64,000 nucleotides of DNA from Prorocentrum cordatum (taxonomy: Eukaryota > Sar > Dinophyceae > Prorocentrales > Prorocentraceae), in NCBI GenBank assembly GCA_963575745.1, contig CAUYUJ010020145.1:65001-129000 (forward strand), read 5' to 3'. Position 1 is the first letter of the stretch. Each line of letters begins with the position of its first letter. The notes beneath the pieces are model-generated. The model was not told where the DNA came from, did not search any database, and was given only the letters and a program-made list of their open reading frames with translations. The translations under genes and the position numbers were made by a program. Of the stretch, positions 10,791 through 18,911 are shown piece after piece.

Positions 10791-11150
10791 CTCCTCCGCC
10801 TCGAATCAAAACAATCCAATGCTCCCGTCCTGCATTGTCGATCGGGCTGGCTGCTGGACTTCATGTTTGTTCCGACCGCCTTTCCATCCGTGAAGGCGCG
10901 GCCACCCAGCCCACGCAAAATGAGCCTCGCTTGGTCCGCACATGGCTCCGCGTTTTGCCCGCCACCGGCTAAACCGTCCTTGTGGGGGCATTTCGCGTAC
11001 ATCCGAGTTCCGACTTCATCTCCGTCTCCCCTTCCCCTCCCCCATGTACCCCTTCTATTTCTCCTCCTTTAGCTCCTTATTCCCCTGCTCCTTCCCCTGC
11101 TCCTTTCCTTGCTTCTTCCACTGCCCTTTCCCGTCCTCATTCCCGTGCTC
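10791..11150. other. Short stretch without recognisable features
   Basis: Mixed sequence between the dispersed repeat and the TCC/CAT tracts, becoming C/T-rich after 11020. No gene or repeat family is recognised. Confidence 0.4.
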
Positions 11151-11169
11151 ATTCCCCTGCTCCCCCACA

Positions 11170-11570
11170 TTCCACTGCTTCTCCTCCTCCTCCTCCTCTT
11201 CCTGCTCCTCCTGCGGCTGCTGCTGCTGCTGCTGTTCCTCTTCCTCCTCCTCCTGCTTCTCCTCCTTTTCCTCCTCCTCCTCCTCCTCATCATCATCACC
11301 ATCACCATCATCATCCTCCGCTTCCTCCTCCTCCTCTTCTTCATGCTCGTCATCATAACATCACCATCATAATCATCATCACCTCGTCATGCTCATCGCC
11401 ACCGTCATCATCAGCATCAGCATCATCATCATCATCACAACAACCATCATCGTCATGATCATCACCACCACCACCATCATCACCATCGCCATCATCATCA
11501 TCATCATCATCATCATCACCACCATCATCATCATCATCATCATCAGCATCAGCATCAGCATCAGCATCAG

Positions 11571-11602
<32 letters not shown>

Positions 11603-11730
11603 ACATCATCATCATCATCAGCATCAGCATCAGCATCAGCATCAGCATCATCATCATCATCAACATCATGATCATCATCATCATCATCGTCATCACCGTC
11701 ATCACCATCAACATCATCTTTCTCCCATTC
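11170..11730. repeat. TCC then CAT microsatellites
   Basis: An impure TCC tract (11170-11340) containing a short (CTG)n is followed by (CAT)n with CAG and CAC interruptions (11345-11715). Confidence 0.95.
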
Positions 11731-11835
11731 CCGTCCTCCTCCATTTATTTATCCCATAATTCCTGCTCCTTCTTGCCTGTTCTGCTCCTCCTGCTCTCCT
11801 CATCATTCTGCCCCCTTGTGTTTGTGTGTGTGTGA

Positions 11836-12025
11836 GAAGGAGGAAGTGGAGGAGGAAAAGGAGGAGGAGGAAGAGGACACGGAGGGGGAGGAGGAGTAGG
11901 AATAGGAGGGGGAGAAGGGGGAGGAGGAAAAGAAGGAAGAGGAAGATGAGGAGGAGGACGAGGAGGAGGAGGAAGAGGAGGAGGAGGAGGAAGAGGAAGA
12001 GGAGGAGGAGGACCAGGAGGAGGAG
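11836..12025. repeat. GGA tract, LINE insertion site (left)
   Basis: A (GGA/GAA)-rich tract ends at 12025, the left boundary of the LINE. Its last bases, GGACCAGGAGGAGGAG (12010-12025), reappear at 17624-17639 on the other side of the element. Confidence 0.95.
12010..12025. repeat. Target-site duplication, left copy
   Basis: GGACCAGGAGGAGGAG is identical to 17624-17639. The match grows to 19 bp if the GGA shared with the SL end is counted (12007-12025 and 17621-17639). The ACC interruption makes a chance microsatellite match unlikely. Confidence 0.85.
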
Positions 12026-12069
12026 CGCACGTAGCTTGAGTGATGGTGACTCAGCTACTGCTGCGTGCT

Positions 12070-15000
12070 CTATCGACGCATTGCGGCGAGAGCGGCAGCT
12101 CGTACATCGTAGTGGTAAGAGGGCGTCGCCGACCTCCTTGGGTGGGAGGCCAGGTCAGCCTTCAGCTTATGATAGATATGGAAGCTGAGGACGACCACGC
12201 GATGGCAACGTACGCGTGGGTATTCGACTTCAGCATCGGGCGAGGGCCCGAGCCCGAGGCGAGTGAGGGGACAGGAAGGAAGGAAGCCTCGGGGAAGAGC
12301 AAGGAGGTGAAGGAGGCGGGGGCACGAGATGTAATGGGCGAAGTCATCGGCGGCATCGGCGCAGCCGAGGAGGCACTGACGGGGTGGCTCACACGGGATG
12401 CGAGCCGCCGTGGTCCACGCCCCCGCCAGAGTTTTGATGTGGGCCCAAGCCCAGGATGGGGGACTCCGAACGAGGATTCCTCGGAGCGCCTCCCAGCGAC
12501 TGGTGAGTTCGGCAATGGGAAGAGGGGGAGCAAGGGGGAACCAAGAGGAGATACGACGGGCGAGAAGAGAGGGAAAAGAGTCAGGATACAGGGACGCATG
12601 GAGACTCAAAGAGATGGCACGCTGGGGCCTCGACCGTCTGGCAGTGGCGGCGGCGTCAGCGATCTCGTGCCGTGCAGTGGCCTCTGCTCGATGCCAGGCG
12701 GCTCGGGCGATCCCAGGTGGACCGCCGAGCATCACATCCTCAAAATATTCTGCGATAGAGAGTGGGCGTCGCCACACAGCGCTCGAGAGACCGCGGGAGC
12801 CCAGCGCCCCAAGCGGTCCGTGCATTTCAGCCTGGGCCCGAAGGAGCGAGAGGGCCTGGCTCCAGCCCCTTGGGCCGTCCTTGGAGAGGGTGCACGCAGC
12901 GGTCCTCCAGGCGGAGGCTCCAGCCAGGACACGCACGGACCTGGGGACCGAGGATCGGAGCCAGGAGCCGAGACCCAGGAGCTCCCCCAGGCCGAAGGCA
13001 TTCGGAGGAAGGCGGAGGAGGCGGTGGAGGACGTGGCGCTCGGAGCGAAGGAGGGCGAGGGGAGGGGGAAAGAGCTGGCAGACATAGCTCAGGACAGAGA
13101 GGATGCCGAAGTTGTAAATACGGCAGCTAGCCTCTGCAGGGGTCCGGCTATGTGCAACCTCTGTCGTACGTCTCTGCCACTTGCGAATAGGGTCGGCCCA
13201 TTGGTCCGAGAGAGTTGCCCCTGGACCGAAAGCAAACCCCAGGAACGGCGTGGACCCGCGAACATGGAAGGAGGCCCACTCTGGGGCCAGGTCAGTTATC
13301 TTCGCACTCATGCGAGCCGCAGCGCAGGGCGTGCATTCAACTGCCAGCGGGACAGCACAACATTTGTCCGGCTGGAGCTCGAGATTGGCTAGAGTGCGGG
13401 CGGCGGTGAAGGGTGGAATGAGCAGGGGGAGGAGCCGAATCGAGGGGAGAGTGGCACCGACATCGTCCGCCGTCACACCGCACTCAGGCTCTAGTCTTGG
13501 ACACCAGCGTTCGGGTCTCGGGCAGAGGGCCAGAGCCTCGGGCGACGACAGTTGAGACTGGATGTGGCGGGCAAAGGGATCCATTGAGAGGGCCCAGATA
13601 GTGCCAGAGAGGGGGCATCCCTGGGCCACGCCTGACGTCACCAGGAAGAGAGGGCGGCGGGATGCTCCACATCGGGAGTGGGCGAGAGCCCCAGAGTACA
13701 AGGCAGAGATCACATTAAGGAAGCCCTTCGGGATGCGATGACGCTCGAGCACACGCCAGAGGAAGGGCTGGGAGAGAGAGGGAAACGCGGCCCTGAGGTC
13801 AAAGGAGACGAAGAGGGGGGACAGCTCAGGGTGGTGGCTGGCAGCGCGAGCGACCGCATCCTGACGGACGACGTGAGACAGGAAGTTCCGCCCGCGCACG
13901 AAGCCTTGCTGGCTCTCGTGCACTCTTGCGGCCACTAGCGGGGCAAGCACATGATTCGCTGCACTAGCCACCGCCTTGGCGTCACAATTCTTGAGACTCA
14001 GAGGGCGAAGTTTCGACGCATGGCGGACCACCTCCACGGAGTCCGAGGGCTCGTCACCCTTGGGAACGAAGACCATGTCTGCGAAGTTGAAGCCGTGCGG
14101 CGCACCCCTGCCCTGGTACAGGCCGATCATCATGTCATAGAGGATGTCCACCAATCTTGGATCCGCCAGCCAGGCGGCCGCAGGGAGTCGGTCAGGTCCA
14201 GGTGCAGTGGGCTTGGCACGAAGCAGCGCAGCGCGCAGAGCAGTTGGCGACGGAACGTCCAAAGAGGGGCTGTCGAACTCAGGAAGATGAGTGCGTAGGT
14301 AATCGTCAACCGCATTGATGTCAACTGGGCGATCGGTGAACGTGGGCTGCCAGTGCTGGCGTAGGCCATCCATGATCATAGTCGGGTGACGCTCGATGCC
14401 CGCCTGGTGTCCCTCGCCGTCCATGCGGAGACCCTTGAGCACCAACCGACGACGGTATGGTATCCAAAGGAGGGCGCGCCGTTGAGCAGCTCGCTGTATC
14501 TTCCGCAACTGCTGGATGGTGGGGTCGCCCGCATCAAACTGTAGTTGAGCATGTTCGCGGAGTCTGGCAGCTGCTGCAGCTTGCTGTTGTTCGTGCCAGG
14601 CAAGATGAAGGTCCATGCACTCTCGTTCAAATGCAGGGGGATTGGTCAGCAGGATGCGGTTGTCGCCATCGATGGTGAGGTGCAGGCGGCCCATGGCAGT
14701 GGAGTGGATCAGCTTGTGCGCAAGGTGCACGTCCTGCCTCCATATGGCTCTTGCAATCGCACGTGTCGATATTCTGCGACCCTCAAGAGCATCAGCATGG
14801 CCATCGCCGATGGGGAGGGCCTGGAGCTCATTGCGGGTGATGCGAGCAGCTTCGATCATCTGCAGCTTCACCTCAGTCCATCGGTTCTCCTCTGCTATGT
14901 TCGTGAAGTCGGAGTGGTTGAGCAGGTTGGTGATGTGCTTGGCAAACCGTGGCGAGTTGAAGACGCTCTGGGGGATCGCGCGATCGTCAGGGGCCGCTGC

Positions 15001-17595
15001 AGCACGGGGCTGGATCCGCAGCTGGATGATGGCATGATCGCTGAGGCCCCAGTCCGCCAGGGAGGTCGCCTCCTGCCAGATCTCGAATGTGACAGAGGTG
15101 TCCAAGAGGAAGTGCGACTTCAGAGAGATGAAGGCCCTGTCGATGAACGTGCACGACTGGTGGCGCTTGGAGTAGTGGGTGGGAAGCTCGGACACGATCT
15201 CCACCATGTCGCGTTGGAAGAGACTGCGCCAGAAGCCCTGTGCTTGGTTGCCACGGTGCCAGACCGATCGGCTGTTGCCACCAGCTCGTCGGTAGTCACC
15301 CTTAGCCAACTCTGATGAAGAATCCGAGGAGGAGGATTGCGAAGAGGAAGACGAAGATGAGGAAGAGGTAGTAGGAGCTCTCCGTCGCCGAGAACCCCGT
15401 GCTGGTGCCGAAGTGGAGGTCGCGCTCGGGGAAGAAAGGTGCACCGGTTCGATGTCAGCGATATTGAAGTCCCCGATAGCGATGAAAATGCGGTGTCGTT
15501 CGTCACTTTGCGCCCATGCAGCTCCGTCGAGCCAGCGATGGCGCACCAGAGGAAGTTTGGCTGCAGGCAGCTCATGGTTGTGGATGTTCATGATCTTGAT
15601 GTGCTCGTTGTTGGTCAGATTGCTGATGGTGAGGACTGCGACGCGACCATCGATCACGGAGTCCAGGGAGAGGGAAGGGAGCATCTGAGGGTCCAGCGTC
15701 GCGAGCTCCGCCTCAGAGAACCATGGGACCAGGAAGGCAACGCCGCCAGCCCCAGGGGAGGCACCCGCGGACATGACGGCACGGTAATGGTAGGGCGTCT
15801 GGTTCAGCAGCGTCTGCAGCCTGAACTCTGACCCGTGCGCCTCCTGGACGACAATCAGCATGCGCATCTGAAGAAGCTTGCAGAGCCGTTGCATCTTGTT
15901 GTTGCGACGATGAGCACGTTGGCAGAGAAGCCCTTGGGCATTCCATGATGCAATACGGAGCGCCTGAGTGGTGCTGGGGCCCTGGCCCTGGGGAGCAGCC
16001 AACTCCCAGGGCGTCCAGCGTGGGCTAGGAACAAGACCAGGTGGAGGTGTCGACCTCCGTGTTGAAGGTGGTGGCCTCGCAGAATTGGTCGATGATCTTC
16101 TGCCGCTCGTCGTCGCTGATGTAGCGTGTGGTCTCGGGGTGCCAATATATGCGCGAGGGCTCGTGGAAGCCCTGTGGGACAACCTCAATGATGGGCACTG
16201 CGTTGACGCTGATGATACCCTTCGGGCGGATGGCGGTCCAGTCGCGGTTGTTCGAAGCGAAGGACTGCTGCAGCAAGGAGAGGAGCCTCTTGGTGTGCAT
16301 CTCTCGGCGGATCTGACGAGGGGCTTTGTCGGCACCCACGTGGAGTGGCACCAGTCGCCCGTCAGGCGTCTTGACTTGGAAGGATCTCCAGGAGCCACCA
16401 GGGAGTCGCAGCGCGCGTGCCAGTGCAAGAGCGCGGGCACCACCAACTCCAGCATCTCCCCGAACTCGCAGGAAGAAGCGCTTGGAGGGGACCTCCGCGC
16501 CGCCGACCAGCTCCAAATATTCGGGGGCCACTGTGGAGGCGCCAAACCATTCTGAAAGGCTAGCCAAGACCGCATTCTTGGCCACCATTGAGCTGCAGTT
16601 GGCGGAGAAGAGAAGTGGGTCAGCCTCACGGTCATACTCGGCCAGCTTGGCCAGGTCGGTCGCTGGGAGGGCCTTCTCCGCCATGGCGAGCTGTTCACGG
16701 ATCTCGCCAATCTGCTTGCGGAGGACGACGTTGCTCTGCTCCAAATCAGACTGGCGACGCTTGAGCTGGTGAATCTCGTTCGACTGGTGGGCCACATTCT
16801 TGAGCACGGGGTCGATATAGCCAGCCATGGCGCCCACCAATTCCTTGTGGGCGGTGGCCAGAGACTGCGTGCAGATGCTGTTGAGCTGGGTGACCGTGGA
16901 GTCCATGCGGGCCTGGACCAGCTCCAAGAGACTGTCCTGGATAGAGCTTGGCGACCCGCTTGCTCCAGCAGCAGGCGCACAGGGCGTGTCGGTCCCGCCG
17001 ACTGGTGTGGCTGTGTCCTCCTGCGTCTCCAGCACCTGGAAGTCGCGCTCGATGTCACGCAGCTCTTGGGTGGAGAACTGTGGCCCCGTTGCCGCTGCGC
17101 CCCGCCAGGGATCGCATGTCTGGAGGGCATCTGGGGCAGGAGGGGCCACAGCCGCCGCGCCGGCTGGCGCCGAGGCGCTAGAGCTGCTGCTCGCTCCAGC
17201 CCACTGCGGCGGGGCTGCCAGGCTGCCAGGTCCGTCGCCGCGTCGCAGGCGATCACGTTCACTACGTTCACGATGGGCGGGGGCGCGCGTGGATGGCGGA
17301 GCAGGGCGGTCGGCAGGGCCTCTGCCAATGTCAGCCCAGGCCTTGCGTCGAGCGCGACGGCGCGGGCGGTCCTCGCCCCCGCTGCGGCTGTGCTCGTCAC
17401 GGCCCCCACGATCATCAGAAGAGCTGCCAGAGCCATCCGAGGCCATGCGAAAAAACAAAGTCGTGACTGAGGAGAAAGATTCGTGTTGGCGATGGTGTGG
17501 GGCACTCGCCCAGAAGGGGGAGCTCCAGCAGCCTGTGGTGTCGGGCCGCTGCTGGGAGCCCCCCGAAGCTGACCTGGCCAGCTGCCTCGGGACAT
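12070..17595 (-). CDS. LINE ORF2: endonuclease-reverse transcriptase (frame open 1841 codons)
   Basis: Recognisable protein begins about residue 546, near 15960. The endonuclease domain shows SWNAQGLL, VVQEAH, AIGDFNIAD and LSDHAIIQL, the usual metal-binding and catalytic signatures. The reverse transcriptase shows RPLSLKNCDAKAV, QQGFVRGRN, motif A FDLRAAFPS (about 13785-13815), motif B SGVAQGCPLSG and motif C TADDVG with both Asp present (about 13460-13472). The tail has CLLGCADAADDFAHYISC, a CCHC-like knuckle (about 12326-12384). A Ser-rich insert (about 15305-15375) sits inside the endonuclease between the DFN and DRAF motifs. The frame has an ATG at 17595, the first after the SL, but residues 1-545 lie over ORF1 in another frame and look like shadow sequence. 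Actual initiation is unknown: +1 frameshift from ORF1, internal start, or the first ATG. Confidence 0.9.
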   Translation of the reverse strand: MSRGSWPGQLRGAPSSGPTPQAAGAPPSGRVPHTIANTNLSPQSRLCFFAWPRMALAALLMIVGAVTSTAAAGARTARAVALDARPGLTLAEALPTALLRHPRAPPPIVNVVNVIACDAATDLAAWQPRRSGLERAAALAPRRQPARRLWPLLPQMPSRHAIPGGAQRQRGHSSPPKSCVTSSATSRCWRRRRTQPHQSAGPTRPVRLLLEQAGRQALSRTVSWSWSRPAWTPRSPSSTASARSLWPPPTRNWWAPWLAISTPCSRMWPTSRTRFTSSSVASLIWSRATSSSASRLARSVNSSPWRRRPSQRPTWPSWPSMTVRLTHFSSPPTAAQWWPRMRSWLAFQNGLAPPQWPPNIWSWSAARRSPPSASSCEFGEMLELVVPALLHWHARCDSLVAPGDPSKSRRLTGDWCHSTWVPTKPLVRSAERCTPRGSSPCCSSPSLRTTATGPPSARRVSSASTQCPSLRLSHRASTSPRAYIGTPRPHATSATTSGRRSSTNSARPPPSTRRSTPPPGLVPSPRWTPWELAAPQGQGPSTTQALRIASWNAQGLLCQRAHRRNNKMQRLCKLLQMRMLIVVQEAHGSEFRLQTLLNQTPYHYRAVMSAGASPGAGGVAFLVPWFSEAELATLDPQMLPSLSLDSVIDGRVAVLTISNLTNNEHIKIMNIHNHELPAAKLPLVRHRWLDGAAWAQSDERHRIFIAIGDFNIADIEPVHLSSPSATSTSAPARGSRRRRAPTTSSSSSSSSSQSSSSDSSSELAKGDYRRAGGNSRSVWHRGNQAQGFWRSLFQRDMVEIVSELPTHYSKRHQSCTFIDRAFISLKSHFLLDTSVTFEIWQEATSLADWGLSDHAIIQLRIQPRAAAAPDDRAIPQSVFNSPRFAKHITNLLNHSDFTNIAEENRWTEVKLQMIEAARITRNELQALPIGDGHADALEGRRISTRAIARAIWRQDVHLAHKLIHSTAMGRLHLTIDGDNRILLTNPPAFERECMDLHLAWHEQQQAAAAARLREHAQLQFDAGDPTIQQLRKIQRAAQRRALLWIPYRRRLVLKGLRMDGEGHQAGIERHPTMIMDGLRQHWQPTFTDRPVDINAVDDYLRTHLPEFDSPSLDVPSPTALRAALLRAKPTAPGPDRLPAAAWLADPRLVDILYDMMIGLYQGRGAPHGFNFADMVFVPKGDEPSDSVEVVRHASKLRPLSLKNCDAKAVASAANHVLAPLVAARVHESQQGFVRGRNFLSHVVRQDAVARAASHHPELSPLFVSFDLRAAFPSLSQPFLWRVLERHRIPKGFLNVISALYSGALAHSRCGASRRPLFLVTSGVAQGCPLSGTIWALSMDPFARHIQSQLSSPEALALCPRPERWCPRLEPECGVTADDVGATLPSIRLLPLLIPPFTAARTLANLELQPDKCCAVPLAVECTPCAAARMSAKITDLAPEWASFHVRGSTPFLGFAFGPGATLSDQWADPIRKWQRRTTEVAHSRTPAEASCRIYNFGILSVLSYVCQLFPPPLALLRSERHVLHRLLRLPPNAFGLGELLGLGSWLRSSVPRSVRVLAGASAWRTAACTLSKDGPRGWSQALSLLRAQAEMHGPLGALGSRGLSSAVWRRPLSIAEYFEDVMLGGPPGIARAAWHRAEATARHEIADAAATARRSRPQRAISLSLHASLYPDSFPSLLARRISSWFPLAPPLPIAELTSRWEALRGILVRSPPSWAWAHIKTLAGAWTTAARIPCEPPRQCLLGCADAADDFAHYISCPRLLHLLALPRGFLPSCPLTRLGLGPSPDAEVEYPRVRCHRVVVLSFHIYHKLKADLASHPRRSATPSYHYDVRAAALAAMRR
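16025..17446 (-). CDS. LINE ORF1: coiled-coil RNA-binding-type protein
   Basis: 473 residues from ATG 17446 (MASDGSGSSSDD) to a TAG at 16025; the frame extends upstream, but this is its first ATG. The N-terminus is acidic then Arg-rich (RPRRRARRKAW), followed by an Ala/Pro linker. Residues about 221-257 (HQLKRRQSDLEQSN, then IGEIREQLAMAEK) form a clear heptad coiled coil. The C-terminal part (KRFFLRVRG through IISVNAVPII) looks like a small alpha/beta fold, as LINE ORF1 proteins often have, but this is by eye. Such proteins bind the element RNA and trimerise through the coiled coil. The endonuclease starts about 22 codons past this stop, in the +1 frame. Confidence 0.8.
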   Translation of the reverse strand: MASDGSGSSSDDRGGRDEHSRSGGEDRPRRRARRKAWADIGRGPADRPAPPSTRAPAHRERSERDRLRRGDGPGSLAAPPQWAGASSSSSASAPAGAAAVAPPAPDALQTCDPWRGAAATGPQFSTQELRDIERDFQVLETQEDTATPVGGTDTPCAPAAGASGSPSSIQDSLLELVQARMDSTVTQLNSICTQSLATAHKELVGAMAGYIDPVLKNVAHQSNEIHQLKRRQSDLEQSNVVLRKQIGEIREQLAMAEKALPATDLAKLAEYDREADPLLFSANCSSMVAKNAVLASLSEWFGASTVAPEYLELVGGAEVPSKRFFLRVRGDAGVGGARALALARALRLPGGSWRSFQVKTPDGRLVPLHVGADKAPRQIRREMHTKRLLSLLQQSFASNNRDWTAIRPKGIISVNAVPIIEVVPQGFHEPSRIYWHPETTRYISDDERQKIIDQFCEATTFNTEVDTSTWSCS

Positions 17596-17601
17596 GGATT
17601 A

Positions 17602-17623
17602 CTTGAGCCAAAATGGCTACGGA
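17602..17623 (-). other. Complete dinoflagellate spliced-leader sequence
   Basis: On the minus strand it begins TCCGTAGCC and ends TTTGGCTCAAG, matching the known 22-nt dinoflagellate SL at every position (first base T is allowed). It is not an SL RNA gene: the next bases are TAATCCATG rather than a splice donor. It therefore marks the 5' end of a trans-spliced mRNA copied back into DNA. Confidence 0.95.
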
Positions 17624-17639
17624 GGACCAGGAGGAGGAG
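17624..17639. repeat. Target-site duplication, right copy
   Basis: GGACCAGGAGGAGGAG, identical to 12010-12025, directly outside the SL end of the LINE and continuing into a short (GGA)n. Confidence 0.85.
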
Positions 17640-17654
17640 GAGGAGGAGGAGGTA

Positions 17655-18174
17655 GTGAAACCAGGGCTTGCGCCTTCAACTCCCCAAACCAGGTCTCATC
17701 CCACCAAGGCCCTCGAGAGAGCCCCCGTCAACACCTCCCCCTCCCCCTCAAATTTCGTCCAGCTCCATATCATATGAAGAGGGCCCAGCGTGTTATCTGA
17801 CGTGCGACGTCCAAGAGTGTTTGCATGCAAGCGTTCAGAAGCCATTTAAAGCTGGTAGGGCACGCTACATCAATTTGCATTGTATTGCATTGCACCGTGG
17901 ACCGAAAATTCGGATCGCATTGAGCATGCGTTGCATTAATATTGAGGTCTGGGCCGACACTATTGTATTGCACGATGTAAGGCTCTGAACTTCGCATGGC
18001 GTTGCGCTGAACAATGGACCAATTCTGGTATAGATTGCAGTGATGAGTCGGCCAGCAACATTTGAATTGCAATGGTCGGCCTTCCGTTGCCACTGCGTTT
18101 TTTGCTCAAGACAGATTGAAGTGCGGCCCATCCGTCTCCGACAATTCTTTCGAGCCTTCCGTCACTGACACACG
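17655..18174. other. Intergenic stretch, no gene seen
   Basis: Less GC-rich than the flanks. ATTGCATTG-like words recur at 17875-18000 (TTGCATTGTATTGCATTGCACC, split here as TTGCATTG and TATTGCATTG). No open frame longer than about 100 codons looks coding. It may hold the upstream region of the ORF at 18175. Confidence 0.4.
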
Positions 18175-18423
18175 ATGGCACCGAAGGCGATCCAAGATTC
18201 AGCCCCAGAGACACGCCAAGAGAAGCGGATCGCAAAACTGAACGTGAAGAATAGGCTCTTGAGTTTCCAAGTGAAGCTGCAGACTCGTCGCATCAAAGCA
18301 TTGCGGACGAAACTGCAGTTCATGCATAGGCTCATCGACTCAACTGTCAGGCTTGACGACGCAGCCAACGCCAGGTTCAGGGACGGGCCGCCAGGGCATG
18401 CAGATGGCTCGGATCCAGAATGA
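18175..18423 (+). CDS. Small basic coiled-coil protein, hypothetical
   Basis: 82 residues starting MAPKAIQDSAPE. Residues about 15-57 (RQEKRIAKLNVKNRLLSF, then LQTRRIKALRTKLQFMH) are rich in Lys, Arg and Leu with heptad-like spacing; the tail is Gly/Pro/Asp-rich. I do not recognise a family. It is the first plausible frame of the plus-strand gene cluster. It could be a first exon or a decayed fragment; it has no SL relict. Confidence 0.4.
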   Translation: MAPKAIQDSAPETRQEKRIAKLNVKNRLLSFQVKLQTRRIKALRTKLQFMHRLIDSTVRLDDAANARFRDGPPGHADGSDPE

Positions 18424-18889
18424 GAGAGGTCCGTGTGCCGGCCCGTCCCCTGTTCCCAAGCCTTTTTCATTCCACATCTCTTTCATTCTGCCTCTCTCCA
18501 CCCTCCTCCCCCTGCGTCGGTTTTGACGGGCCTGATGTTTAATCCACGAGCCTTGCGTTCGAGACAGGCTCGGAAGATGTGCAATATGATGCGCACGACA
18601 AATAATTAACCAAGCTGAGCCTCAACCGCACCCCAACCGTCTGACACTAAATCCTCTATCAACATTTTATCGTTTAGTGCCCACTAACACTCATAAACAT
18701 GCAAAGTCAATCTAACACCCGTTACTTCAACGCAACGTCCTAAAGCTCCATCCCTCGCACCCTTAGGTAAGCACGTAACCCTCCTAATCTCACCATGGCC
18801 AATGCCTCATTTGCCCTCCCTCCGTACAGGCCCTGTTCACAAACGCAAAGCAATCATAATGAAACTCATCACCCTCCCCCGTCCTAAAT
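18424..18889. other. Intergenic stretch upstream of gene A
   Basis: AT-richer than most of the window, with frequent CTAACAC, CTAATC and CCCTCC words. No open frame of note. Pyrimidine-rich sequence leads up to the SL-like relict. Confidence 0.4.
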
Positions 18890-18911
18890 TCATTAGCCGT
18901 TTTGGCTCAAT
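18890..18911 (+). other. Decayed spliced-leader relict before gene A start
   Basis: Aligned to the SL, 17 of 21 defined positions match, including TAGCC, TTTTGGCTCAA and the position-2 C. Mismatches fall at SL positions 3, 4, 9 and 22. It ends exactly where the ATG at 18912 begins, which is where an SL lies in a mature mRNA. This suggests that the 5' end of gene A was once copied from a trans-spliced transcript, even though the gene has introns. Chance similarity is not excluded. Confidence 0.6.

Larger units (their letters stand above)
12026..17623 (-). mobile_element. Full-length LINE with SL at its 5' end
   Basis: In minus-strand orientation the element runs: complete 22-nt SL, TAATCC, first ATG, ORF1, endonuclease, reverse transcriptase, zinc knuckle, short 3' UTR, then the TCC-rich flank. 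It has no poly(A) tail. A target-site duplication borders it. Key endonuclease and RT residues are present and no stop interrupts either ORF, so it may be recent and competent. It has the APE-endonuclease/RT architecture of non-LTR retrotransposons; I do not assign a clade. Confidence 0.9.

Noticed and set aside
12040-13392. 450-codon plus-strand frame opposite LINE ORF2
   Set aside because: Antisense shadow of the reverse transcriptase C-terminal region, with no protein features of its own.
17602-17623. SL RNA gene
   Set aside because: The SL is followed by TAATCCATG, not by a GT donor and SL RNA intron.
12026-17623. LTR retrotransposon
   Set aside because: No long terminal repeats, protease or integrase; endonuclease-RT order and the target-site duplication fit a LINE.
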